64,000 bases of DNA, from contig CAJXVC010000006.1 in NCBI GenBank assembly GCA_913060975.1, forward strand, positions 1 to 64,000, read 5' to 3'. Shown here piece after piece: positions 56,239 through 64,000 of the stretch. The notes beneath the pieces are model-generated. The model was given only the letters and a program-made list of their open reading frames with translations, searched no databases and had not been told where the DNA came from. Position numbers and translations under genes: made by a program. Numbering within the stretch: the first letter of the stretch is position 1; the number at the start of each line of letters is the position of its first letter. Origin of the DNA: an uncultured Gammaproteobacteria bacterium. Its GTDB lineage: Bacteria > Pseudomonadota > Gammaproteobacteria > Pseudomonadales > Pseudohongiellaceae.

Positions 56239-57235
56239 TAAACTGCGCCGAGTCCTGGCTGCCCAGTTTGGAGACCGAGCGTTCATCAAATTCATCGTAG
56301 GCCTGCACAATGCGCTGGACCAGCCGGTGGCGAACCACATCGTGGGAGTCAAAATAAGTAAAGCCGATTTCATCGATACCCGCCAACACCTTGCCGACAT
56401 GCACTAGTCCGGAGCGTGTTCCCTTGGGCAAATCGATCTGGGTAATATCGCCGGTGATTACTGCTGTCGAACCGAAGCCGATCCGCGTCAGAAACATTTT
56501 CATCTGGGCAGTGGTGGTGTTTTGCGATTCGTCGAGGATAATAAACGAGTTATTCAGCGTGCGACCGCGCATGTAGGCCAGTGGCGCTACTTCAATGACG
56601 TTCTTTTCGATCAATCGGCCGACACGCTCGAAGCCCAGCATTTCATACAGGGCGTCATACAAGGGGCGCAAATAAGGATCGATCTTTTGGCTCAGGTCAC
56701 CGGGTAAAAAGCCAAGCTTCTCGCCGGCTTCAACAGCCGGGCGTACCAGCAAGAGTCGATTGACCCGTTCGGTAACCAGCGCTTCAACAGCGCAGGCAAC
56801 CGCGAGATAGGTCTTGCCCGTACCTGCCGGGCCGATACCAAAATTGATGTCATGGCGCTGGATGCTGCGCACATACTCAAGCTGATGCTTGCCGCGGGGT
56901 TTGACTGTCCCTTTTGGGGTTTTCAGCAGCATATGCGCTTCGGCCTCGGCCGGCATGTCGCTGCTCTGACCGACTTCCTGCAAAGCAAGGTGAACCTGAT
57001 TCGGGCTCAGGATCTTGCCCTGATCGGTGGCCAGATACAGACTTTCCAGCAACTGGCTGCCAGAGTTGATTGCGTCCTCGCTGCCCGACAAATAGAAGAC
57101 ATTGCCGCGTTGTTGAATCTTCAACGCCAGGCTGCTTTCGATTTGCTGGATGTGTTCGTTCAGGCGCCCGCAGAGATTGGCTAGTCGCTGGGCGTTATCG
57201 GGCATTAAGGTGAGACTTAATGTGTTGGTAGTCAT
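56222..57235 (-). CDS. ybeZ: PhoH-family ATPase YbeZ
   Basis: A 337-residue RNA-related P-loop ATPase that partners YbeY. Walker A is GIGPAGTGKTYLAVACA near 135-150 and Walker B is NNSFIILDESQNTT near 235-248. The N-terminal KH-like region is variable, and KRHQLEYV-like RGKHQLEYVRSIQ precedes the ATPase core. It overlaps ybeY by 17 bases and follows miaB by 70 bases. Confidence 0.94.
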   Translation of the reverse strand: MTTNTLSLTLMPDNAQRLANLCGRLNEHIQQIESSLALKIQQRGNVFYLSGSEDAINSGSQLLESLYLATDQGKILSPNQVHLALQEVGQSSDMPAEAEAHMLLKTPKGTVKPRGKHQLEYVRSIQRHDINFGIGPAGTGKTYLAVACAVEALVTERVNRLLLVRPAVEAGEKLGFLPGDLSQKIDPYLRPLYDALYEMLGFERVGRLIEKNVIEVAPLAYMRGRTLNNSFIILDESQNTTTAQMKMFLTRIGFGSTAVITGDITQIDLPKGTRSGLVHVGKVLAGIDEIGFTYFDSHDVVRHRLVQRIVQAYDEFDERSVSKLGSQDSAQFNERDH

Positions 57236-57305
57236 TCGCTAGGGGGTTTCCTCGCCATGATGGCGCTGATTATAACAAGCAAAATTAATTTAGAGACAGC
57301 GACTC

Positions 57306-58667
57306 TCAGGCCAGAGTGCCCAGCAACGAGTTGGGCAGTGCGTCGGTAATAGTGACATCGACGAATTGACCAATGAGCCCTTGATCCTGTGCCGGGAAAT
57401 TGACGACACGATTGTTTTCCGTGCGGGCTTGCAGGTCGCTGGCATGCTTTTTGGACTGGCCGGTAACCAGTACGCGCTGCGTCGAGCCAACCATGGCAGC
57501 GCTAATTGCTGCTGCCTGTTTGACGATCTGTGACTGCAAGGTGGCCAGGCGATGTTTCTTTTCCTGCTCTGGCGTGGCGTCGGTCAGATCTGAGGCGGGT
57601 GTGCCTGGGCGGGCGCTATAGATAAAGCTGAATGAGGTATCGAAGTTAATCTCCATGATGAGTTTCATGGTGTCTTCAAAATCGGCATTGGTCTCGCCGG
57701 GAAAGCCGACGATGAAATCCGATGACATGCTGATGTCGGGCCGCTGGGCGCGAATCTTGCGAATCAGGGATTTGTATTCAAGTGCAGTATGACCACGTTT
57801 CATGGCGGCCAAAATGCGGTCTGAACCACTTTGCACCGGCAAGTGCAGATGGGAAACCAGTTCCGGCACCTGACCATACACAGCGACCAGATTCTGGTTA
57901 AATTCTGTCGGGTGTGAAGTGGTGAAACGAATTCGGTCGATACCATCGATACTGGAGATGTATTGAATCAAAAGCGCCAGGTCGACGATTTCCCCTTCAT
58001 GGCTAAGGCCGCGATAGGCATTGACATTCTGGCCCAGCAAATTGATTTCCCGCACACCCTGATCGGCCAGATGCACGGCTTCGGCCAACACATCATCCAG
58101 CGGGCGACTGACTTCTTCGCCACGGGTATAGGGTACAACGCAGAAGCTGCAGTATTTGCTGCAGCCTTCCATGATGGTCAGGAAGGCCTGGCAGGAATCG
58201 GCTTCCGGCTGTGGCAAGCGATCAAATTTTTCGATCTCGGGGAAGCTGATATCTACAACGGGTGAGCCAGTGCCGCGATTGTCCAGCATGTCCGGCAGCT
58301 TGTGCAGGGTTTGCGGGCCGAACACGACGTCTACATAGGGCGCGCGTTTGCCGATTGCATCGCCTTCCTGACTGGCTACACAGCCACCCACGGCGATCTG
58401 CAGCTTCGGGTTGGCTTCCTTTAGATGGCGCCAGCGACCCAATTGGTGAAACACCTTTTCCTGGGCTTTTTCGCGAATCGAGCAAGTATTGAGCAGCAAC
58501 AAGTCCGCCTGTTCTGGTGTATCCACCAGTGTGGCGCCATGGGTCTCACGCAGCATGTCGAGCATGCGCGCGGAATCGTATTCATTCATCTGACAGCCAT
58601 GGGTCTTGATGAAGACGCGGCGGCCGGCAGTCGGTGTTGCTGGATTTTCTGTCAGGTCTGTTTTCAC
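57306..58667 (-). CDS. miaB: tRNA-2-methylthio-N6-dimethylallyladenosine synthase
   Basis: A 453-residue radical SAM methylthiotransferase modifying A37 of tRNAs that read U-starting codons. Auxiliary-cluster cysteines lie in [22 protein letters not shown] and VGGCVASQ; the SAM cluster is [13 protein letters not shown] domain ends the protein ([26 protein letters not shown]). The frame is open to an ATG at 58784, but a promoter with a perfect extended -10 (58711-58719) lies inside that extension, and the extra residues are not family-like. I therefore choose GTG at 58667. No strong ribosome binding site is visible. Confidence 0.94.
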   Translation of the reverse strand: MKTDLTENPATPTAGRRVFIKTHGCQMNEYDSARMLDMLRETHGATLVDTPEQADLLLLNTCSIREKAQEKVFHQLGRWRHLKEANPKLQIAVGGCVASQEGDAIGKRAPYVDVVFGPQTLHKLPDMLDNRGTGSPVVDISFPEIEKFDRLPQPEADSCQAFLTIMEGCSKYCSFCVVPYTRGEEVSRPLDDVLAEAVHLADQGVREINLLGQNVNAYRGLSHEGEIVDLALLIQYISSIDGIDRIRFTTSHPTEFNQNLVAVYGQVPELVSHLHLPVQSGSDRILAAMKRGHTALEYKSLIRKIRAQRPDISMSSDFIVGFPGETNADFEDTMKLIMEINFDTSFSFIYSARPGTPASDLTDATPEQEKKHRLATLQSQIVKQAAAISAAMVGSTQRVLVTGQSKKHASDLQARTENNRVVNFPAQDQGLIGQFVDVTITDALPNSLLGTLA

Positions 58668-58710
58668 GGTTTGACTTGCTGTATTGCTCAGATTGCTTGA
58701 AAGGGGCGCG

Positions 58711-58719
58711 ATTATAGCA
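58711..58719 (-). promoter_or_regulatory. extended -10 promoter for miaB
   Basis: On the minus strand TGCTATAAT is a perfect extended -10 (TGnTATAAT), 44 bases upstream of the GTG at 58667. The -35 is poor, as is usual with extended -10 promoters. It should drive miaB-ybeZ-ybeY-corC. Confidence 0.65.
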
Positions 58720-58881
58720 GCATTAACAGGCGTAACTAAGCAGGAATTCTCGATTAAGGGCTTGAAAATCATCGCTTTAGCCAAATATTAAGGGTACGCT
58801 TTCGGGGCTGGAATCCTGCCGATTCTCCCACCCCGAGGATCGAAACTGACCTATCAACACCTGTCTAAGAGACTGATTTAA

Positions 58882-59217
58882 ATGGCAAATACCTCTGATA
58901 TCTACAAAGTAACCTTTCTTAACAAGGGCAAGGTTTATGAAGTTTTTGTAAAACAGGTCTATCAGAGCGACCTGTATGGGTTTATTGAGGTCGAAGAATT
59001 TATTTTCAATGAACGCAGTCAGGTAGTGGTAGATCCCAGCGAAGAGAAGCTGAAAACCGAGTTCGCTGGCGTGCGCCGCAGCTTCATTCCTCTACAGGCC
59101 ATTATTCGTATCGACGAGGTGGAAAAAACCGGTGTCGCGAAAATCTCCAGCGGCGACAATGTTTCGCCATTCCCGGTCTCTCTGGTTGCCAGTAAAATGG
59201 ACTCGCCAGAGAGCTGA
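58882..59217 (+). CDS. DUF1820-family protein
   Basis: A 111-residue protein with the DUF1820 marks IYKVTFLNKGKVYEVFVKQVYQSDLYGFIEVEEFIF in part, VVVDPSEEKLKTEF and RSFIPLQAIIRIDEVEK. The function is unknown. It often sits beside miaB, as here on the opposite strand, so a link with tRNA or translation is possible by position only. No export signal is seen. Confidence 0.93.
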   Translation: MANTSDIYKVTFLNKGKVYEVFVKQVYQSDLYGFIEVEEFIFNERSQVVVDPSEEKLKTEFAGVRRSFIPLQAIIRIDEVEKTGVAKISSGDNVSPFPVSLVASKMDSPES

Positions 59218-59318
59218 GCATTGAAGCAGACAACGCGAGCCCTATTAGCCAGCCCCTCAGGATCAGGCATGCTTTGCACTACTGAACTTTCCTGGTGCTG
59301 TGTGCCGGCGAGACCGGC

Positions 59319-60311
59319 ATGAGCATGGATCTGTCACACCCTTATAACGCCCTGACTCCTGATGTTGTACTGCAGGCCGTTGAGTCGGTCGGCTATGAGC
59401 CCGACGCTCGCATTTATCCGCTGAACAGCTACGAAAATCGCGTCTATCAGCTAGGTCTGGAAGGCGGCGGTTTCATTATTGCCAAATTCTATCGCCCGCA
59501 TCGCTGGAGCCAGCAGCAAATCCTTGAAGAGCACGCCTATGCTGCGGAATTGGCCGACTTGGAGGTTCCCATTGTCGCGCCTTTGCGGCTCAACGATGCC
59601 AGCACCTTGGCAGAGTTTGCCGGCTTTAGTTTTGCCATCTTCCCGCATTTCATCGGCCGTCCACCAGAGTTGGACAATCTGGATAACTTGCTGATTATGG
59701 GGCGTTTTATTGGCCGCATTCATGCTGTAGGCGCGTTGAAGTCATTTCAGTACCGGCCCGCTATAGACATTGAAAGGTTCGGCGTGCAGAGCCGGGAATT
59801 TCTGCTCAGCGAAGATTTTTTGCCGCGCGATCTGCGGCCGGCCTATGAAACAGTGAGCGCCGATTTGCTCAAGACCATGACGGGGCGCTTTGCCGATGCC
59901 GGCAAGTTGCTGACGCTTCGCCTGCATGGTGATTGCCATCCAGGCAATGTCTTGTGGAGCGATGAGAAGCCCACCTTTGTGGATTTCGATGACACCATGA
60001 CCGGGCCGGCCATGCAGGACTTGTGGATGTTGTTATCGGGGGACCGTAATCAGCGTCAGGGGCAATTGCTGGAGTTGGCCGAAGGTTATAACGAGTTTCA
60101 TGATTTTCGGGCCAGTGAGCTGCCATTGATTGAATCGCTGCGGACCATGCGACTGATGCATTACAGCGCCTGGCTGGCCAGACGCTGGCAGGACCCGGCA
60201 TTCCCCGCCAGCTTTCCCTGGTTCAATACAGAACGTTACTGGGCCGAGCACATACTGGAGTTGCGGGAGCAAATGTCGGCGCTGGATGAGCCGCCGCTGG
60301 AATTGATCTAG
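59319..60311 (+). CDS. srkA: stress-response kinase SrkA (YihE)
   Basis: A 330-residue cytoplasmic kinase of the APH/Rio-like fold. The nucleotide pocket begins YENRVYQLGLEGGGFIIAKFYRP with the ATP lysine, the catalytic loop is LRLHGDCHPGNVLW and the Mg motif is FVDFDDTMTGPAMQDLW. E. coli YihE phosphorylates proteins on Ser/Thr in stress and counters MazEF death. Start Mets at 59319 and 59325 are possible; a GTG at 59295 looks less likely. Its stop shares CTAG with the stop of apbE on the other strand. Confidence 0.93.
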   Translation: MSMDLSHPYNALTPDVVLQAVESVGYEPDARIYPLNSYENRVYQLGLEGGGFIIAKFYRPHRWSQQQILEEHAYAAELADLEVPIVAPLRLNDASTLAEFAGFSFAIFPHFIGRPPELDNLDNLLIMGRFIGRIHAVGALKSFQYRPAIDIERFGVQSREFLLSEDFLPRDLRPAYETVSADLLKTMTGRFADAGKLLTLRLHGDCHPGNVLWSDEKPTFVDFDDTMTGPAMQDLWMLLSGDRNQRQGQLLELAEGYNEFHDFRASELPLIESLRTMRLMHYSAWLARRWQDPAFPASFPWFNTERYWAEHILELREQMSALDEPPLELI

Positions 60312-61231
60312 CCGGCTTTCGCTTCAATCCGCTTGAGGCCAACACCATCGATGACGCCAGCATTGGTGCGATAGGCGTGCGGTAAATCCAGGTTCGCCAA
60401 CCATTCAATGGCTTTGTCTTCGGGCATCAGCATGGCGATGGTGGCCATGGTGCTGGCGCCGGTGGCTGTTTTGCCAGCAATCGTCACCGCCCGCAAGCCA
60501 TCGTTCAATTGCCCCGTCTTTGGATTAATGATGTGGGAATATTGTTTGCCATCCTGCTCAAAGACGCGGGCATAGTCGCCGGTCGTTGCCAGCCCGCCTG
60601 AGGTCAGGTCGATAGTCGCCGACAACGTGCGTTCCTCTTCAGGGTTGGCGATACCAACAGGCCAGGGCTTGTCACCTGGTTGTGCGCCTATCACCGCAAA
60701 GTCACCACCCAAATTCACCAGTCCGTGCTTAATACCAAGTTGTTGTCCCAACTTGGCGACGGTATCAACTGTGTAAGCTTTGACGAGACTGCCGAAGTCG
60801 ATTTCCATGCCAGCGGGCAGGGTGAGGCGGCTGCCTTTCCAGTGCAAACGATGCAGACCGGTTTTTTCCAGCGCGGCGGTGATGTCGGCTTGCGCAGGAG
60901 GCTGCGGATAACTCATACCCCATTGTCGAATCAAGGCACCGGCAGTGACATCAAACAATCCCTGGCTCTGCTGGTAATAAGTCAACGCATGGTCGAACAG
61001 CTTGCGAGTTTCGGAGTCGATATTAATGCCCATCTTGTTACCCGCCTCGCGACTAATATCATTCACGAAGCTATTGAGGTGGGCGCGGGAATATTTTTTA
61101 TCCAGACGAGTCACTTCTGCAGAAAGTTTGCGGACCAAATGTTTGGCGTTGACTCGGGATTCGTCGTAGATCTGGATTTCGCAGTAGCTGCCCATAGCAG
61201 GGAAGCCGAAGTGTTTATTACTTGGGGTCAT
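60308..61231 (-). CDS. apbE: FAD:protein FMN transferase
   Basis: A 307-residue ApbE-family enzyme that attaches FMN to Thr/Ser of flavoproteins such as NqrB/NqrC. Marks are FPAMGSYCEIQIYD, GLFDVTAGALIRQW, EIDFGSLVKAYTVD, GLVNLGGDFAVIG and the metal site ATTGDYARVF with SHIINPKTGQ. It has neither lipobox nor signal peptide, so unlike most it may act in the cytoplasm. A TlpA-like thioredoxin gene lies 153 bases upstream on the same strand. No flavoprotein target gene is within the window. Confidence 0.95.
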   Translation of the reverse strand: MTPSNKHFGFPAMGSYCEIQIYDESRVNAKHLVRKLSAEVTRLDKKYSRAHLNSFVNDISREAGNKMGINIDSETRKLFDHALTYYQQSQGLFDVTAGALIRQWGMSYPQPPAQADITAALEKTGLHRLHWKGSRLTLPAGMEIDFGSLVKAYTVDTVAKLGQQLGIKHGLVNLGGDFAVIGAQPGDKPWPVGIANPEEERTLSATIDLTSGGLATTGDYARVFEQDGKQYSHIINPKTGQLNDGLRAVTIAGKTATGASTMATIAMLMPEDKAIEWLANLDLPHAYRTNAGVIDGVGLKRIEAKAG

Positions 61232-61384
61232 GATGGCTCAATGCGTAAAAATGCGTAAGGATGCATATAGAAAAGTTGTCAGGATTACTGCCCGCTAGCG
61301 GGTCTGATTATTAGCCAGAGTCACAGACTGTCTCTGGCCAGCTTGGCAAGAATAATAACGGCTTGTTGGCGTTCAGTCGAAGCG

Positions 61385-61888
61385 TTATTGCGCTGGTAGT
61401 ACCTCTTCGATGGCTTGTTCGATCATTTCGATATCGTTTTCGCGAAACCCCATGTGGACCAGTTCTACGGTACCGTCGGGTGCGATCAGAAATGACGTCG
61501 GCATGCCAATGACTTTGAATAACTCAGAGGTCATGCCTTCGGGGTCGGCCGGGATCAAAAAATCCAGTGGCGTATCCTCCAGAAAATACAAACCTTCTTC
61601 GGCTGGTGAGTCAACATTGATGGCGATAATCTCAAGCCCGCGATCTTTGTACTTGTGGTACATCTCGTTGTACATGGGCAGGGAAATCAGACATGGTGCA
61701 CACCAGGACGCCCAGAAATCCACGTACACGGCTTTGCCGGCCAGATCGGCCAGAGCAATATCAGGTTGGCCTTCATAAATGGAAGGCAGCGTGAAATCCG
61801 GTGCTTGATCGCCTTCCTCAACGGCAGCAACTGATGTGCTAACCAGTAGCAGTAACAACAGCAGGCGAATTCTTAATATAGCTAACAT
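61385..61888 (-). CDS. TlpA-like secreted thioredoxin-fold protein
   Basis: A 167-residue pre-protein. The signal peptide is residues 1-21 (LRIRLLLLLLLVSTSVAA). The redox motif WCAPC gives Cys62 and Cys65 (FWASWCAPCLIS). The central TlpA/ResA insertion and the cis-Pro GMPTSFLIAPDG are clear. It probably reduces disulfides in the periplasm or outer envelope, for example in cytochrome maturation. It may be co-transcribed with apbE downstream, a pairing that occurs in marine gammaproteobacteria with DUF4266/DUF3570 genes, which are missing here. Confidence 0.93.
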   Translation of the reverse strand: MLAILRIRLLLLLLLVSTSVAAVEEGDQAPDFTLPSIYEGQPDIALADLAGKAVYVDFWASWCAPCLISLPMYNEMYHKYKDRGLEIIAINVDSPAEEGLYFLEDTPLDFLIPADPEGMTSELFKVIGMPTSFLIAPDGTVELVHMGFRENDIEMIEQAIEEVLPAQ

Positions 61889-62055
61889 GGACGCTCCTTC
61901 GGTGCGGACAGACTATGGCGAATTTGACGAATACCAAGTGCGTAAAGTAACAGAGCTACCGCAACTTGTAGTCGCAAATCAGCCCGATACTACCAAGCTG
62001 GTGAAACTATCGACAAAGCTACCAGCACCATCAGCTTGCCTGGCTCGCGTTCGAA

Positions 62056-63201
62056 TCAGGCTATTTGCGGCTGCGGAACGCTCACATGGCGCAACATTTC
62101 CTGCCAGCGCTTGCGTTGTACCTTGACCCGGAATTGAACTTCCCGGTAGCGATCGCGCAGTTGTAATAGATCCCAGTGTCCGAGCGTCTCCTGAATGCGT
62201 TTCTCTTTCGCTTCAATCCAGGCCTGACGGTGTTCTGTCCACTGCTGCAGCAATTTCTGGAATTGTTCGTATTCCTGCTCCAGGCGTTCGCGCCAGTTTT
62301 CCGGAATGTTCAGTGACAGGCACTGCTCGGCCGCATGGCGGTATTGCATTTGTAGTCGCGCAGTTTCGATCTGTGCCGGGTTACAGCGTTTCAGGTCTTT
62401 GGTTAAGCCAACAAACGAACAAAGCTTGATCATCCATTTGGTTGGATCATAGTGCCACCAGCGAATGCCGTTGCGGTAATCCCACTGAAAAGTATGGTGA
62501 TAATTGTGGTAGCCCTCACCATAGGTCAACAGCGCGATAATGGGGTTGTCGCGCGCCGAACTCTTGTCGCTGTAGGTCTGTCGACCCCACATATGAGCCA
62601 GCGAGTTAATCAGGTAAGTCACATGCTGGCTTAGCACCAGTCGCAGTAAACCGCCGAGCAGCAAGCCGGCAATAATGTCGCCATGTAAAAAGCCAAGGAA
62701 AGCCGGCAGGGCGATATTCATGAGCAATACCAGTGTCAGATAGTTGCGATGTTGCCAGGCAGCGATCGGATCATTCTCGATATCTTTGATGTTGCTGAAA
62801 TCGTTTTTGCCGCTCTCATAATTGCGCAGAATCCAGCCAATATGGGAGAACCAGAAGCCGCGGCCGGCGGAATAAGGGTCTCGGTCGTTATCGTCAACAT
62901 GTTGATGGTGACGGCGGTGATCAGAAGCCCAGTGAAAAACAGAATTTTGCAAGGCGCAGGCACCGCCGAGGGCAAAGAAAAAGCGCAGGATTGGATGTGC
63001 TTTGTAGGTCTTGTGCGACCACAGGCGGTGGTAGCCAGCGGTAATGGACAGACCGCAGAAACCCATTAGCAGGATAAAAACGACCCATTCATAGAGATCA
63101 TAGCCAAAGAAAAACCCGTATAAGGGCACCAGAGTGACGGCGCAGGCCGGAGTGATGCTGAATAACAGCATGTTGGTCCAGTTGATCGGTGCTTTTTCCA
63201 T
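62056..63201 (-). CDS. acyl-CoA delta-9 desaturase (stearoyl-CoA-type)
   Basis: A 381-residue membrane di-iron enzyme introducing cis double bonds into acyl chains. The three histidine boxes are HRLWSH, HRRHH (SDHRRHHQHVD) and HNYHH (GEGYHNYHHTF), with four membrane helices between. A charged helical C-terminus of about 100 residues is rich in Arg, Glu and Gln and longer than usual. The ATG at 63201 has AGGT upstream; the TTG six bases before is not needed. It probably sets membrane fluidity in cold; a cold-shock gene lies close by at the right edge. Confidence 0.95.
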   Translation of the reverse strand: MEKAPINWTNMLLFSITPACAVTLVPLYGFFFGYDLYEWVVFILLMGFCGLSITAGYHRLWSHKTYKAHPILRFFFALGGACALQNSVFHWASDHRRHHQHVDDNDRDPYSAGRGFWFSHIGWILRNYESGKNDFSNIKDIENDPIAAWQHRNYLTLVLLMNIALPAFLGFLHGDIIAGLLLGGLLRLVLSQHVTYLINSLAHMWGRQTYSDKSSARDNPIIALLTYGEGYHNYHHTFQWDYRNGIRWWHYDPTKWMIKLCSFVGLTKDLKRCNPAQIETARLQMQYRHAAEQCLSLNIPENWRERLEQEYEQFQKLLQQWTEHRQAWIEAKEKRIQETLGHWDLLQLRDRYREVQFRVKVQRKRWQEMLRHVSVPQPQIA

Positions 63202-63574
63202 AGTCAATTACCTACTACTACCTCGTACATCAGTTAACGGTAACCTGAGCTTTCCGGATTCGGCGTCAAGGCTCAGTGCGTGCCGTCAAAGTGGTGATAT
63301 GCTGGGAAACAGATTACATCTGCGTATTGAATCTTTCTATCAAGCAATCAAATCTTCTTATTGAAACTCTTTATTTTATTGAGTCTTCGTAATAAGTCTT
63401 TCTAGAGTATCTCTTTACTAAAACTCGTTATTAAAACTTCTTATTGTATTGTCTGCTACACGCAATTTTACGTCTATTTTAGGTAACGACCTGAATTGGT
63501 CCACCCTTTATGCTGCAACCTTAATTATAATACTTATCTCTAGCAATTAAATTATTCGGCCGAGGTGCCTGCTC
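63202..63574. other. AT-rich divergent region with degenerate direct repeats
   Basis: A 370-base gap between the divergent desaturase and slyX genes. From about 63340 to 63460 it is T/A-rich. CTTCTTATTG occurs twice (63354-63363, 63437-63446), and the 19-base stretches at 63363-63381 and 63433-63451 match at 15 positions. TATAAT at 63526-63531 may be the slyX -10 box, without a clear -35. No gene is seen. Confidence 0.6.
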
Positions 63575-63784
63575 ATGTCCGACCGTTTGACGGATCTTGA
63601 AACCCGCTACAGCTTTCAGGAAGACACGCTCAATGCGTTGAATGATGTCATAGTTAGACAGCAAAGACAGCTGGAGGTTCTGCAGATGCAAGTCAACCGC
63701 CTGCAAGAGCAACTGGAAGACATGCACGATAAACAGACAGTCAGCGAAGGGGGCAGTCAGCACGAGCGACCGCCGCACTATTAG
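63575..63784 (+). CDS. slyX: SlyX family protein
   Basis: A 69-residue all-helical coiled-coil protein. Marks are LTDLETRYSFQEDTLNALNDVIVRQQRQLEVLQMQVNRL in part, with the His/Pro ending ERPPHY of the family. The function is unknown. In other gammaproteobacteria it lies near slyD or, as here, beside a cold-shock gene. The ATG at 63575 gives the standard start MSDRLTDLE. Confidence 0.93.
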   Translation: MSDRLTDLETRYSFQEDTLNALNDVIVRQQRQLEVLQMQVNRLQEQLEDMHDKQTVSEGGSQHERPPHY

Positions 63785-63824
63785 TTAGTAGTCTTGCCAT
63801 GTCAGGAATGTTGCTCTGGCACGG

Positions 63825-64000
63825 CTATCCGGCAACCGCGACGTCGTCTGCCTGCAGGCCTTTCTTGCCTTCGCTGACGGCAAATTCGACTTTTTGACCA
63901 TCGCGTAGCACACGGTGACCCTTGCCACGAATTGAGCGGAAATGGACGAACACATCTTCGCCGTTTTCCCGGGTGATAAAGCCAAATCCCTTGCTGGGAT
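63825..64000 (-). CDS. cold-shock domain protein, 3' part only
   Basis: The frame on the minus strand enters at the right edge and stops at TAG (63825-63827), giving 57 residues of a CspA-family nucleic-acid chaperone. RNP1 appears as SKGFGFIT and RNP2 as [24 protein letters not shown] and [13 protein letters not shown] close the barrel. The first ten or so residues and the start codon are outside the window. It converges with slyX, leaving 40 bases between them. Confidence 0.95.
   Translation of the reverse strand, partial: PSKGFGFITRENGEDVFVHFRSIRGKGHRVLRDGQKVEFAVSEGKKGLQADDVAVAG

Noticed and set aside
63785..63985. 66-codon minus-strand frame at the right edge
   Set aside because: Wrong frame; the overlapping frame encodes clear cold-shock RNP1 and RNP2 motifs and ends at 63825.

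Overview
The window looks like chromosomal DNA of a free-living, probably aquatic, gammaproteobacterium. The base for this is gene family and gene order, not a species match. The cell-envelope block proA-nadD-rsfS-rlmH-mrdA-rodA-rlpA-dacA-ybeD-lipB-lipA faces the block miaB-ybeZ-ybeY-corC-leuS-lptE-holA in the convergent arrangement known from Pseudomonas and relatives. FabY-type ketoacyl synthase, DUF1244, DUF1820, DUF2164 and SlyX proteins fit the same group. I see no phage, insertion sequence, plasmid or CRISPR array.

Layout. 1-7.3 kb: an unidentified partial reading frame, an ArsR/AHSA1 pair, sodB, a PuuD-like membrane domain, a coiled-coil membrane protein, an enoyl-CoA hydratase, tRNA-Leu(UAG) with about 500 bp of tandem repeats behind it, a glutathione transferase and a second ArsR/AHSA1 pair. 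7.3-17 kb: a secreted Lys/His/Gly-rich protein, a VWA protein with a membrane J-protein, class I fumarase, FabY, a secreted metallo-beta-lactamase-fold enzyme, a VanY/LdcB-type peptidase, a ribosome hibernation factor and DUF1244. 17-26.9 kb: GlxA-type regulator, greB, dinB, serC, serA, a LACTB2-like hydrolase, a GIY-YIG protein, a DUF523-DUF1722 protein, a VOC protein and an NhaC antiporter. 27-37.7 kb: NAD synthesis, ribosome silencing and modification, the rod-shape elongation machinery and lipoate synthesis, all on the plus strand. 37.7-50.5 kb: about 13 kb of less conserved genes (membrane protein, cupin, Hsp70-like, secreted cyclophilin, NSS transporter, class V aminotransferase, Tat-exported haloacid dehalogenase, DUF2164, 7TM sensor kinase, M3 peptidase). 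50.6-58.7 kb: holA, lptE, leuS, corC, ybeY, ybeZ, miaB on the minus strand. 58.8-64 kb: DUF1820, SrkA kinase, ApbE, a TlpA-like thioredoxin, an acyl desaturase, slyX and the 3' end of a cold-shock protein gene.

How the genes work together. The plus-strand block couples cell elongation (PBP2, RodA, RlpA, PBP5/6) with NAD and lipoate cofactors and with RsfS/RlmH, which act on the 50S subunit. The minus-strand block couples tRNA and rRNA maturation (MiaB, YbeY, LeuRS) with envelope assembly (LptE) and DNA replication (HolA). Single-copy mltB and lnt, often found inside these blocks, are absent here.

Most notable observations: (a) tandem repeats behind tRNA-Leu with a perfect 16-bp inverted arm at the tRNA 3' end, resembling in layout the tyrT trailer repeats of E. 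coli; (b) a 7TMR-DISM histidine kinase whose phospho-acceptor His is Arg while its ATP-binding boxes are intact; (c) a secreted low-complexity Lys/His/Asp/Gly protein with a C-terminal Cys-containing domain; (d) two ArsR/AHSA1 pairs 5 kb apart; (e) a haloacid dehalogenase with a Tat signal. None of these amounts to a clearly new defence or mobile system.
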